Shown here piece after piece: positions 28,444 to 37,517 of a DNA stretch of 64,000 bases (within the stretch, counting starts at the first letter, position 1; every line of letters starts with the position of its first letter). This DNA comes from JAJVID01 sp050247435. GTDB lineage: Bacteria > Acidobacteriota > Blastocatellia > RBC074. Location: the NCBI GenBank assembly GCA_050247435.1, contig JBFWUF010000033.1:1-64000 (forward strand), read 5' to 3'. The notes under the pieces are model-generated. The model saw only the letters and a program-made list of their open reading frames with translations. It did not search any database and had not been told where the DNA came from. The position numbers and the translations under genes are program-made.

Positions 28444-29018
28444 TTCGGCGCCTCCCGCTTCAATTCCTGATAAAGCCACGCCTTAGCCATCTTCCAATCG
28501 CGCATCACCGTGTCCGGCGAAACTCCCAGAATTTGCGCAGTCTCTTCGACGCTGAATCCGCCGAAATAGCGAAGCTCGACCACGCGGCTTTTGCGCTCGT
28601 CCATCGCCGCCAGGGCTTCGAGCGCGTCGTCGAGCGCGAGCAGATCAGCGGCGCGTTCCCGCGACAGATTGATCACGTCGTCAAGTGAGAGTCTGACCGC
28701 ATCGCCGCCGCGCTTTTCGCGATGCTTCGTCCTGGCGTGGTCAACCAGAATGCGCCGCATCATCTGCGCCGCCACGCCGAAAAACTGGGCGCGGTTGCGC
28801 CAATCAACCCGCGTCTGATCAATCAGCCGCAGCCAGGCTTCGTGAACCAGCGCGGTCGGCTGCAACGTGTGACCGGTGTCTTCCAGTCGCAGGTAACGGT
28901 CGGCCATTCGCCGCAATTCCTGATAGACGACGGGGATCAACGCTTCGAGCGCCGCGCCATCGCCGTTGCTCCAGGCGATCAGCCGCTCGGTTATTTCGTT
29001 GAGCGAAGGCTTGTCCAT
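28440..29018 (-). CDS. ECF-type RNA polymerase sigma factor
   Basis: This 192-residue sigma factor has region 2 around ALIPVVYQELRRMADRYLR and FFGVAAQMMRRILVDHAR, and region 4 with VVELRYFGGFSVEETAQILG as the helix-turn-helix. The subfamily is the one usually encoded beside Ser/Thr kinases in Acidobacteria and Planctomycetes, in which the kinase probably replaces an anti-sigma factor. It overlaps the kinase gene by 4 bases. The start is ATG 29018 (MDKPSL). A perfect 31-bp-arm hairpin begins 9 bases upstream and would form in its mRNA leader if transcription starts beyond it. Confidence 0.9.
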   Translation of the reverse strand: MDKPSLNEITERLIAWSNGDGAALEALIPVVYQELRRMADRYLRLEDTGHTLQPTALVHEAWLRLIDQTRVDWRNRAQFFGVAAQMMRRILVDHARTKHREKRGGDAVRLSLDDVINLSRERAADLLALDDALEALAAMDERKSRVVELRYFGGFSVEETAQILGVSPDTVMRDWKMAKAWLYQELKREAPK

Positions 29019-29027
29019 ACGCAAACA

Positions 29028-29090
29028 CACCACGTAGTAACGAATTTATTCGTTACGTGACGTAACGAATAAATTCGTTACTACGTGGTG
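29028..29090. promoter_or_regulatory. Perfect 31-bp-arm inverted repeat in the sigma/CRP intergenic region
   Basis: The arms 29028-29058 and 29060-29090 are exact complements around a single central base (29059), followed by nine T on the plus strand (29092-29100). It looks like an intrinsic terminator but lies upstream of both divergent genes. It could be an operator, a leader hairpin or a terminator for antisense transcripts. Confidence 0.85.
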
Positions 29091-29174
29091 ATTTTTTTTT
29101 GACCTGCCAGTTTTTACTCCCAATTGTCGCGTTATTCAACGGCAGGAAAAATCCGCGATATCGGAGTAAAAACC

Positions 29175-29891
29175 ATGAAAGTGCTCAAAATGAATCTGCC
29201 GGTTGAATTCGACCTCAGCGACCTCAATCGGATCACACTGCTGCGCGATCTGCCCCACACCGAGTTGCGGCAAATGAGCGAATGGCTGCGCCGCAAGATC
29301 TTTGCTGCCGGAACGACGCTGATGACGGTGGATCAAGCGGGCGAAACCGTCTATTTCATTCTCGATGGCACGGTCAAAGTCCACGTCGAGCAGGAAGACG
29401 GCTCGGACGTAATCATCTCGATCCTCGGCCCTGGCGACAGCGTCGGCGAAATGAGCGCGCTCGATCAGACCGTCCGTTCGGCCAGCGTCGTGACGCTCGA
29501 AGAATCAGACCTGCTCTGGATTGATCGCGCGACTTTCCGCCGGTTTCTGATCTCGGCGCCTGGGCTGGCTCACAATCTGGCCTGCATTCTTTCGGCGAGG
29601 CTGCGGCAATCAAACGAACAGATTCAATCGCTGGCCGCGCTGGAAGTCGAAAACCGCATCGCGCGCCAGATTCTTGTATTCGCCGAACGCTACGGCCAGC
29701 GGCAACCCGAAGGCGGCATATACGTTCCGATTCGCCTGACGCAAAGCGACATCGCCAGCCTGGTCGGAGCGTCGCGCGAACACACCAACAAGATTTTGGT
29801 CTCGTACAAAGAACGCGGCTACCTGTCTGTAGATCAAAACCACCACATCACCATTCACAACCTGAGCATGCTTTCCAACCGGGGCCAATGA
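29175..29891 (+). CDS. CRP/FNR-family transcription regulator
   Basis: A 238-residue regulator with an N-terminal cyclic-nucleotide-binding barrel and a C-terminal winged helix. The phosphate-binding cassette looks competent for cAMP: GDSVGEMSALDQTVRSASV keeps the Gly-Glu and Arg-Ser residues. The HTH is LTQSDIASLVGASREHTNKI, with Arg-Glu in the recognition helix as in E. coli CRP but Lys where CRP has the second Arg. It lacks FNR-type N-terminal cysteines. ATG 29175 follows GGAG. A perfect TGTGA-N6-TCACA site lies at 31952, upstream of the serine hydrolase. Confidence 0.88.
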   Translation: MKVLKMNLPVEFDLSDLNRITLLRDLPHTELRQMSEWLRRKIFAAGTTLMTVDQAGETVYFILDGTVKVHVEQEDGSDVIISILGPGDSVGEMSALDQTVRSASVVTLEESDLLWIDRATFRRFLISAPGLAHNLACILSARLRQSNEQIQSLAALEVENRIARQILVFAERYGQRQPEGGIYVPIRLTQSDIASLVGASREHTNKILVSYKERGYLSVDQNHHITIHNLSMLSNRGQ

Positions 29892-30113
29892 ACTGTCATC
29901 CGTGTTTTTTTGAAAGCTTCCAGCCAAATTGACTTCAATCACATGGAATTCGACCCGCCTCGCCAACAGTGCTGGTCTACAATTCCTATTGACTTCAGCA
30001 TAGCGAGGTAGTAACAAAACGCCGCATCCCACAACATACTCCGATCTCACTCGCCTCCCCTTTTGAAAAGTAATCCCAACTATCAATTTCTCTACCCGGA
30101 AGAAAGGAAGAAA

Positions 30114-31697
30114 ATGACTGCCATACAAAAGATCAAGGCGTTGGCGCTTGGCGCCGCGCTGGCCGCATTAGCGGCGACGGCGCTCGGCCAGCTCCCCGAT
30201 AAAACCAAAACCCCGAACGTGGCGGGCGAAGGCATCAACAAATCGCTCATCCAGCAGATCGGCGCCGGGCGCGGCGACGTGATGACGCCCAACTCTTCAG
30301 CCTTCATCATCGCGCGCGACCCGTTCCGGGCCATCCGCCGCGGACGTCAATTGTTTCAACGAAAATTTCTGCGTAGCGAAGGCATTGGGCCGCTCAACGG
30401 CGACGGCGCCGGCGATATCAACGTCACGCTGGCTCTGGGCGCAGGGCTGACTGACAATTGCGCGGCCTGCCACGGACGCCCGCGCGGCTCGGCGGGAGTA
30501 GGCGGAGTTGTGGCGACGCGGCCAGACAGCCGCGATGCGCCGCACCTGTTCGGACTTGGTCTTAGAGAGATGCTCGCCGATGAGATTACCGCCGACCTGC
30601 GAGCCATCCGCGCGCAGGCGATCGCTGCAGCCGCCGCCCGGCATCGGGCGGTGACCAGGCGCCTGGACAGCAAAGGCATCAATTTCGGCTCGATCACCGC
30701 TCGCCCGGACGCTACCGTTGATACGTCTGAGGTCGAAGGCGTTGACGCGGATTTGCGCATCAGGCCTTTCTTCGCGCAAGGCGGGACGATCTCGATCCGC
30801 GAATTCACCGTCGGCGCGTTTAACGACGAGATGGGTTTGCAGGCGGTTGATCCCGATCTGACTTCAGCCGCCGCCGGCCACAGGGTCGTCACACCCTCAG
30901 GCCTGGTTCTGGACGGCGCGACCGACCAGATTAAGCCCGCGCCCGCCGCTACCGCGCTCGATGATCCTGACGGCGATGGAGTGGCGAACGAACTTCCAGC
31001 CAGCCTGATTGATTTCATGGAGTTTTACCTGCTCAATTACTTCCAGCCCGCGACCTACGAACAGAACATCCAGACGGCCATCGGGCGCAAAATCTTTGAG
31101 CGCATCGGGTGCGCCGTCTGCCACGTGCCCGACCTCGTCATCAACCGCGACCGGCGCGTGGCCAATGTCGAGACGGTTTATGACGCCGAGCGCGGCATTT
31201 TCAACAATCTCTTCGCCACCGCTATCCCGCTCTTCGGCGCGATCAGCGACGACAGCGGATTTCCGGCGTTCAAACGTCCGCGCTTCGGCCAGTTCGTCGT
31301 CAAAAACATCTTCACCGATTTCAAGCGGCACGATCTGGGGCCGAATTTCCACGAGCGAAATTACGACGGCTCGATTGTGAAGGAGTTTTTGACCAGGCCG
31401 TTGTGGGGGGTCGGGACAACCGCGCCTTACGGTCACGACGGGCGGAGCGTCAATTTGACTGAAGTGATTCTGCGGCACGGAGGCGAAGCTCAGGCGGCGC
31501 AACAGAATTTCCGGAGTTTGCCGTATGCCATCCGCGGCAAACTGCTCGATTTCCTCAACACGTTGATCATCTTCCCGCCGGAAGACACGGCGTCGAACCT
31601 CGATCCGGGAGACCGCTATGCGCAGGGCTTCCCGCAATTCAAACATGGCAGCATCAGGCTAACCACGCTCTTCAATGATCCGACCGATATCGAATAG
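30114..31697 (+). CDS. Di-haem c-type cytochrome, DUF1111/thiol-oxidoreductase-like
   Basis: A secreted 527-residue protein with a signal peptide (residues 1-25). It has two haem-binding sites, C116-AAC-H and C333-AVC-H, and the late motif RPLWGVGTTAPYGHDGRS, characteristic of di-haem oxidoreductases annotated as DUF1111. A loop DDPDGDGVANEL resembles a calcium-binding repeat. It probably carries electrons in the periplasm. ATG 30114 follows AAAGGAAG. A CCTGGGAGCGC palindrome stands 23 bases after the stop and may end transcription. Confidence 0.82.
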   Translation: MTAIQKIKALALGAALAALAATALGQLPDKTKTPNVAGEGINKSLIQQIGAGRGDVMTPNSSAFIIARDPFRAIRRGRQLFQRKFLRSEGIGPLNGDGAGDINVTLALGAGLTDNCAACHGRPRGSAGVGGVVATRPDSRDAPHLFGLGLREMLADEITADLRAIRAQAIAAAAARHRAVTRRLDSKGINFGSITARPDATVDTSEVEGVDADLRIRPFFAQGGTISIREFTVGAFNDEMGLQAVDPDLTSAAAGHRVVTPSGLVLDGATDQIKPAPAATALDDPDGDGVANELPASLIDFMEFYLLNYFQPATYEQNIQTAIGRKIFERIGCAVCHVPDLVINRDRRVANVETVYDAERGIFNNLFATAIPLFGAISDDSGFPAFKRPRFGQFVVKNIFTDFKRHDLGPNFHERNYDGSIVKEFLTRPLWGVGTTAPYGHDGRSVNLTEVILRHGGEAQAAQQNFRSLPYAIRGKLLDFLNTLIIFPPEDTASNLDPGDRYAQGFPQFKHGSIRLTTLFNDPTDIE

Positions 31698-31720
31698 AGT
31701 TGGAATCCTGTCCGGTCCCG

Positions 31721-31828
31721 CCCTGGGAGCGCACGCGGCCTCGCGTGCGGGGCTTGCGAAGACGGCTTTTTCCAGAGGAACACGTCCTTTCGCAAGCTCC
31801 GCACGCGAGGCCGCGTGCGCCCCCAGGG
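31721..31828. repeat. Long palindrome, CCTGGGAGCGC family
   Basis: CCCTGGGAGCGCACGCGGCC at the left end pairs with the right end at 31801-31828. The inner TTGCGAA words also pair. It fills part of the 401-base gap between the DUF1111 gene and the serine hydrolase; the rest of that gap holds the CRP-type site and nothing else recognisable. Confidence 0.9.
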
Positions 31829-31951
31829 GCAACTGATCTTCTTAACTTAGTGCCATTGGCTTGAAAGCGGGACTACGAACTTCTTTTCATTGAAGACTCT
31901 ATCTCGCCATTCTCAACCAATCTCTCAGCTAACCACCTTCCAGGTCCCGTG

Positions 31952-31967
31952 TGTGATCAATCTCACA
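31952..31967. promoter_or_regulatory. CRP-type operator TGTGA-TCAATC-TCACA
   Basis: A perfect match to the CRP consensus TGTGA-N6-TCACA, extended by one base each side to GTGTGA/TCACAC. It is 131 bases before the serine hydrolase start at 32099. A CRP-like protein with a fitting recognition helix is encoded 2 kb upstream. Direct binding is inferred. Confidence 0.6.
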
Positions 31968-32098
31968 CCCCGGCGGTGAACCGTCTGACAGCGCAACGAT
32001 TGACAGAAAGATACATTGCCTGCCGTAGCGAGAAGCAAACATCATCAACCTGAATGTCCGAACGCCCGCCGACGAGCGGGCTTGCGAAGGGAGAGGCA

Positions 32099-35000
32099 AT
32101 GAAAATTCAAACGTCAAAACCATATTCGCTTTTCAATCGTCTGACAGTCGCGTTCATCGCAGCTATTTGCGCGCTGGCCGCGTTGCAACAATTTCGTTCG
32201 GCGCGCGCCGCCGCTTCGCCGGTTTTGGCCGTGGCGGCGACGCCGACGCCAGTTCCGAAGACCGACTTCGACATTTACCCGCTCAATTCAAACGGCGCGG
32301 TTCAGGCAAAGAGCGGAGGCGCAAGCTGGCTCGGCAACGTGCCCGGCTACAACATCACGCGCGTCTTCAAAAACGGCGCCAACCAGTCCTACGTCATCAT
32401 GCTCAACGGCAACACGGGCAGGGGCAGAGCCTACGCGCTCGACTCCGATGGCAGCCTGGGAGCGGCAGGATGGGAAACCGGCAACGACGTGATCAGCGAT
32501 CTGCGCTGCACCGCAGCCGAGACCGTGAAGATCGGCGCCACGTCCTATCTGATCACACACGATTCCTTCACCGGCAAGGTTCGCACCTTCCACCTTTACA
32601 ACAACGGCCAGCCGAATCTCGGCACGATGACCGTCTTAACGCACAGCGACTGGAAGGACAAGAATCTTTTCAGCCTCTACTACTACAACGGCGCCTACTA
32701 CCTGCTGGGCGTGGACACGTGGACGGGCAATGCGGTGGCTTATTCGATCAACGGGCAGAAGATCGGCGAGGCCGATTGGTCGCGCGGTTGGACGAGTGTT
32801 GATCATCTGGCGGTGGGCGGCGTGACTTATCGTTTGCTTTACAAAGCGGCGGGCGATCCGCACAAAGCGCCAGGGGAGGCAAACGATCAGCGCGGACGTT
32901 TCGTCATTCAGACAGTCAACGCCAACGGCGTTACGGGGCAGAACATTTATGACGCTCCGATCGGCGCCGACTTCTCGTCAGTGCGCTTTGTTCCGCTCTA
33001 CAACGGACAGGGATTCAATCACGGCATTTTCTTCTTCAAACGCGACACGGCTCATTACGTCGTGCGCCAGTTCAACAGTCAAAATGGCGTCGGCGCGATC
33101 ATGGCTTTCGGTCAGGCCAAAGACGGCCCCGATTTCGACGATGTCGCGCCGGCTTATGTTGACATCGAACCTTACACCATCGGCGTGAACACCTTCCTGG
33201 CCACAGTCAGCGACGATAACTCAAAGCCGCTCTATTTTGCCGCGGCCGAGAAGATGGCGCACACCATCCACGACGGCTTGAAGAACAAAGTAGTCGGCTA
33301 TCAGTTCATGGTGGCGCAATCGGGCCGCGTGATCTACAGCCGGGGCTGGGGCAAAAAACATCTGTTGGCTGGCGCCAACAACGTTTCAGACGAGTGGGAT
33401 ATGACGACCCGCACGTCGCACAGCCTGGCCAGCATCAGCAAGATGATCACCGCGATGACTATCCTCAAATTGGCCGAGATGGGCGAAATTGATCTCGATG
33501 CGCCGATCAACGACTACCTGCCGGCCGATCAGAAATCGCCCGGCAGTTGGGCCGAGACGATGACCGTGCGCAGTCTGCTGACTCACACAAGCGGCGTGAC
33601 GAAAAACGAATGCGAGACGAAAGATGGGAATTTCGATCCGAACAATCTGCCACAGGTGGATTGCAAACCGTTTTTCCAGACGGCGCAGGACAGCGCGCCC
33701 TGCGAATTGAAAAACGGCCAGATGGTCTGCGCCCGCTCCTACAACAACTCCAATTTCGCGGCGCTGCGGAAGATCATCGAATTCAAAACCGGCGCGCAAA
33801 GCAGCCAGGACATCGTCGCCAAAACGCGCGAGCTTTGGGCCGACAGCGTTGACCTCGGCGGGCTGACCTGCCAATACAGCCCCACGACTTATTATTTTGG
33901 CCGATGCAAAGGGCTGGATGATTGCCTCGCGTTCAACGGCCAGTTGTGGCAACAGGGCCAATCGTTCCCGCTCTGGGACGAAGGCTGTGGCGCGGGCGGA
34001 TGGAACGCTTCGTCGCGCCAGTTGATCGAATTTCTAGGCGCGATCCGCTACCGGAAATTCCTGAACTCCGCCTCCACGAATCAACTGCTCGACATTACGC
34101 TCAAAGATTCCAACGAGGGCGGCACGGCGCTGGGTTGGGATGCGCCGTACTCGCTCTACCACGAAACGCAACTGGGCAAGGGCGGCGATTCGCCGGGAGA
34201 CACCTATGAAACCCATACGTGGATGACCCGGATGCCGGGCAATTGTGACGCGGTGATTCTGGTCAACACGGACATCAGCGGACTTCCCGGCTCTTTGCTG
34301 GGCGACGCGTATCGTCACGCGGTCAGCGTCAACGACGAAAAGCCGATCCCTCCGCCGATCTTTTACGACATCGCGACCAACGGCAAGGGCGATGGCGAGA
34401 CCATCAGCCGCGTCGCGGTCAACACCGTCAAGACCGGCGCGAGCGAAAACCAGCACGTCGTCGCCTTCAAGAACAACTACGGTTCACTCAAACTGGCGGC
34501 GTGGAATGTTGATCGGAATGAAGGCCAGATCACGTTCAAAGATGACGCCACAGCCGGAACCGCCGACGGAGCATTGGCCATCCACGCGAAGGAACTGGCC
34601 ATCAGCGACGGCGTCAACTTCGCCACCGCGTCGCTCGGCGCTGACGACAAGCTCACCGTCATTCCCTGGAAATATGACGGCGCCAAGCTGACTCAATACG
34701 GCCTGGGCTTCGGCGTCGAGGCGCAGGAAGCCGCCGTCACGAAAGCGCAGGGCACAGGCTCGACGGGCCGCGTCGTCACAGCCATTCGCACGATGGGCGG
34801 CAATCTGCGGCTGGACGTGTGGGAGTTCAACAACACGAACAACACCGTGACGCTCAAAGACACTTACACCGCGGGCGTGGCGCAGGAGATTGCGATCAAG
34901 ACGCTGAAGTTCGGCGCGTATTTGAGCAGCACGGCGCGCGTCGTCACCGCGCTGCGCAACGGCAGTGGGCAATTGCAGGTTGATCTTTGGGATGTCAACT

Positions 35001-35464
35001 CAAGCGGCCAATTGCAAAGGCTGGGCAAGGGGTTGTTCGGCGAAGTGACCGCGACAACCAATTCGCTCTTCAAGATCGCGATTGACACCGACAGCGAAGG
35101 CGGCGATTTCTTCGACACCTTCGGATTCATGACCGCCTTCATCAACCAGGACGGCAAAGCGCAGATCGCCACCTGGAGCGTCAGCGGCAATGGAATGATC
35201 GTTGACAAGCGCGGCGACGACATCTACGACGACGAGGTGAGCGACCTGGCCGCATCGGCGTCGCTCGTCACAATGCGCCGCAGTTCGGACGACAAGCTGC
35301 GAACGGCCAAATGGAAGATCAACAGCGACGGCGGCATCGCCGGCTACAGCGCCCGGAGCGACAAACTGACGGTCAAACGCGTCTCGGCTACGGCCAACTT
35401 CTTCACGGCCTTCCAACTGACCAACGACTTTCTCAGGGTCTACAACTGGAAGATCACCGAGTGA
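32099..35464 (+). CDS. Secreted beta-lactamase-like serine hydrolase between two propeller-like regions
   Basis: The 1121-residue protein has a signal peptide (about residues 1-38), an N-terminal repeat region to about 395, a class-C beta-lactamase/esterase domain (about 396-750) and a C-terminal repeat region to the end. The hydrolase has the nucleophile motif S445-I-S-K448 and Y548-N-N550. The C-terminal part repeats L-x3-W-x-[VIF] about seven times (LKLAAWNVD, LTVIPWKYD, LRLDVWEFN, LQVDLWDVN, AQIATWSVS, LRTAKWKIN, LRVYNWKIT), consistent with a seven-bladed propeller. The ribosome site is GAAGGGAGAGG. A peptidase or esterase activity outside the cell is likely; its substrate is unknown. Confidence 0.82.
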   Translation: MKIQTSKPYSLFNRLTVAFIAAICALAALQQFRSARAAASPVLAVAATPTPVPKTDFDIYPLNSNGAVQAKSGGASWLGNVPGYNITRVFKNGANQSYVIMLNGNTGRGRAYALDSDGSLGAAGWETGNDVISDLRCTAAETVKIGATSYLITHDSFTGKVRTFHLYNNGQPNLGTMTVLTHSDWKDKNLFSLYYYNGAYYLLGVDTWTGNAVAYSINGQKIGEADWSRGWTSVDHLAVGGVTYRLLYKAAGDPHKAPGEANDQRGRFVIQTVNANGVTGQNIYDAPIGADFSSVRFVPLYNGQGFNHGIFFFKRDTAHYVVRQFNSQNGVGAIMAFGQAKDGPDFDDVAPAYVDIEPYTIGVNTFLATVSDDNSKPLYFAAAEKMAHTIHDGLKNKVVGYQFMVAQSGRVIYSRGWGKKHLLAGANNVSDEWDMTTRTSHSLASISKMITAMTILKLAEMGEIDLDAPINDYLPADQKSPGSWAETMTVRSLLTHTSGVTKNECETKDGNFDPNNLPQVDCKPFFQTAQDSAPCELKNGQMVCARSYNNSNFAALRKIIEFKTGAQSSQDIVAKTRELWADSVDLGGLTCQYSPTTYYFGRCKGLDDCLAFNGQLWQQGQSFPLWDEGCGAGGWNASSRQLIEFLGAIRYRKFLNSASTNQLLDITLKDSNEGGTALGWDAPYSLYHETQLGKGGDSPGDTYETHTWMTRMPGNCDAVILVNTDISGLPGSLLGDAYRHAVSVNDEKPIPPPIFYDIATNGKGDGETISRVAVNTVKTGASENQHVVAFKNNYGSLKLAAWNVDRNEGQITFKDDATAGTADGALAIHAKELAISDGVNFATASLGADDKLTVIPWKYDGAKLTQYGLGFGVEAQEAAVTKAQGTGSTGRVVTAIRTMGGNLRLDVWEFNNTNNTVTLKDTYTAGVAQEIAIKTLKFGAYLSSTARVVTALRNGSGQLQVDLWDVNSSGQLQRLGKGLFGEVTATTNSLFKIAIDTDSEGGDFFDTFGFMTAFINQDGKAQIATWSVSGNGMIVDKRGDDIYDDEVSDLAASASLVTMRRSSDDKLRTAKWKINSDGGIAGYSARSDKLTVKRVSATANFFTAFQLTNDFLRVYNWKITE

Positions 35465-35481
35465 GGCGGAAGCTTGACTAA

Positions 35482-35604
35482 AAAACCACGGGGAAATGGG
35501 GAGCACGGGGAAGAGATGTGGTGAAAAAGGGGCATGAACATTGGACAAGATGCGTCATCTGAATTCTTTTCTACCCCAGTGCTCCCCCGGTTCCCCGTGG
35601 TTTT
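35482..35604. repeat. Inverted repeat AAAACCACGGGGAA...TTCCCCGTGGTTTT
   Basis: The left arm from 35482 and the right arm ending 35604 pair over about 32 bases with a few mismatches (GGGGAGCAC / GTGCTCCCC included), around a loop of about 55 bases. It lies between two convergent genes, so it could serve as a two-way terminator. Confidence 0.85.
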
Positions 35605-35633
35605 CTTTTTCCTGAATGCTATATCAAACGCCG

Positions 35634-37466
35634 CTACCATCCCATCGCATAACGCCCGCGCCGCGCATCCGCCCCAGCCTGAATCAACCGCGTCTTCGGA
35701 TCGTAAATGACAATCGTCGGCGCCGATGTCGGCGCGAAATTTTCGTTCAGGCTCACCTTGTGGCCGCGCCGCCTCATCTCTTCAATCACCTGCTCGCCGA
35801 AACGTTTTTCGAGGCTCAAACTGCCGGGGTTGAATTTATGATCGGCGAACGAGCTGACGAAATGCGCGGTCTCGAAACGCGCGGCCTCGACCGCTTCCTG
35901 CGGGTTCATTCCGAATTCGATCACGTTGAGCAGCGTCTGCGTCAACGCCTGATCCTGATTGTCTCCGCCTGGAGTCGAGAGCGCAGCGAAGGGCTGACCG
36001 TCTTTTAAAACCAGTGTCGGCGAGAGTGTGATGCGCGGGCGCTTGCCGGGTTTCAATTCGTTCGGATGACCGGGCGTGAGCAGGAAGCTCTGCATCCGCG
36101 ACGAGATCGGGATGCCGGTGTCGCCCGCGATGAAACTGGGCAGCCAGGCGCCGCTCGGCGTTGCCGAAAAGACATTGCCCGCCGCGTCAATCACGTTGAC
36201 GCAGGTCGTGTCGTTCGCGCGTTCGGCTTCCGGGATTTCGTACGAATTTATGCTGATCAATTGCGCCAGGGATTTTTTGTTGACCGGGTCGCCCGGACGC
36301 TGCTCCATCGAAGCCGTCTTCGGATCAATCAACGGGCGGCGCAATTCGGCGTAATCTTTCGACAGCAATTCGGCGCCAGGCACTTTCACGAATCGCGGAT
36401 CGCCGTACCACCGGTCGCGGTCGGCGAAGGCCAGCTTGATCGCCTCGGTCACGGTGTGGATGTAATCCGGCGAATTGTGGCCCATTGCCTTCAGATCGTA
36501 GCTTTCCAGCAGATTGAGCGTTTCGAGCATCGCCGGCCCCTGCGACCAGAATCCGACTTTGTAAACTTCATAGCCGCGATAAGCGACCTTCGCCGGTTGA
36601 TCAATCTCGGCGCGGAATTTGGCCAGGTCGCCCGCGCGCATCAACCCGCCAGCTTGTTCAATCGCGTCGCAGTAACGTTTTGCCAGCGGCCCGCGATAAA
36701 AATAATTCCGCACGGCTTCAAGCGCCGCGTGACGACCGTGTCTGGCGTTCTTCTTTTCGACGCTGACAAGTTCACGCAACGTCCGCGCCAAATCTTTTTG
36801 GACGAAAATATCGCCGACCTTCGGCTCCTGGCCGTTCGGCAGAAAGACGGCGCGCGAGGCGGGCCATTGCTCGAACACCCGGCGCGTGTTGTGAATGTAA
36901 TTGACGCGCATCTCATCAATCGGAAAAGCATCGGCCAATTCGATTGCGGGCTGCATCACGTCGGCCAGCTTCATCGTGCCGTATTTGTCGAGCGCGACGA
37001 TCATTGCGTCGAGCACGCCGGGCACGGTCGCCGCGAACGGCCCGGTCGAAGGGATCGGCGGCGGCGTTGAGCCGCTGCGCCCGGCATCATCGCCGCTCGT
37101 TGGCTTTCGATTCTCGAAAAATTCGCGCGTGGCGAGTTCAGGCGCCTGCCCCTGTCCGTTGATCGTGATGACCGGTTTGTTCGCCGGTTTGATAATCACC
37201 GGGACCTCGCCGCCAAAACCGAAGTGCGAAAACTCAATGACCGAAGCGGCCAGCGTCGCCGCCACGCCCGCGTCAACCGCGTTGCCGCCGCGATGCAACA
37301 TTCTCAGGCCGGCTTCGGCCACGAGAGGATGGCCTCCGGCCACGACGCCGCGCACACCGCGCACGGTGGGGCGAAACGTGTCTGAACGCGATTGGGCGAA
37401 GATTGAAATTACAAGTGAGACGGTCAGGGAAAAGACGAATGGCAGGCGAAGCTTTTGCAACATCAT
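35634..37466 (-). CDS. ggt: Gamma-glutamyltransferase
   Basis: A 610-residue Ntn-hydrolase precursor that self-cleaves and transfers or hydrolyses gamma-glutamyl groups of glutathione and peptides in the periplasm. A signal peptide is visible (residues 1-25). The first subunit begins GVRGVVAGGHPLVAEAGLRM, and the processing site with the nucleophile Thr is in ERANDTTCVNVIDAAGN. The small subunit has TPSGAWLPSF and the late GGDNQDQALTQTLLN oxyanion region. The start is ATG 37466 or the next codon. A 5-oxoproline-type transporter pair downstream in the same orientation block is a possible functional link. Confidence 0.9.
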   Translation of the reverse strand: MMLQKLRLPFVFSLTVSLVISIFAQSRSDTFRPTVRGVRGVVAGGHPLVAEAGLRMLHRGGNAVDAGVAATLAASVIEFSHFGFGGEVPVIIKPANKPVITINGQGQAPELATREFFENRKPTSGDDAGRSGSTPPPIPSTGPFAATVPGVLDAMIVALDKYGTMKLADVMQPAIELADAFPIDEMRVNYIHNTRRVFEQWPASRAVFLPNGQEPKVGDIFVQKDLARTLRELVSVEKKNARHGRHAALEAVRNYFYRGPLAKRYCDAIEQAGGLMRAGDLAKFRAEIDQPAKVAYRGYEVYKVGFWSQGPAMLETLNLLESYDLKAMGHNSPDYIHTVTEAIKLAFADRDRWYGDPRFVKVPGAELLSKDYAELRRPLIDPKTASMEQRPGDPVNKKSLAQLISINSYEIPEAERANDTTCVNVIDAAGNVFSATPSGAWLPSFIAGDTGIPISSRMQSFLLTPGHPNELKPGKRPRITLSPTLVLKDGQPFAALSTPGGDNQDQALTQTLLNVIEFGMNPQEAVEAARFETAHFVSSFADHKFNPGSLSLEKRFGEQVIEEMRRRGHKVSLNENFAPTSAPTIVIYDPKTRLIQAGADARRGRYAMGW

Positions 37467-37517
37467 AACGATCTCTCCGTTCTTTGTCTGAAGTTTGCGG
37501 TAGTTTTTTCGCAGCGT

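Noticed and set aside
29028..29100. Hairpin plus T-run taken as the terminator of an upstream gene
   Set aside because: On the strand where the T-run follows, no gene ends upstream; the sigma gene runs the other way.
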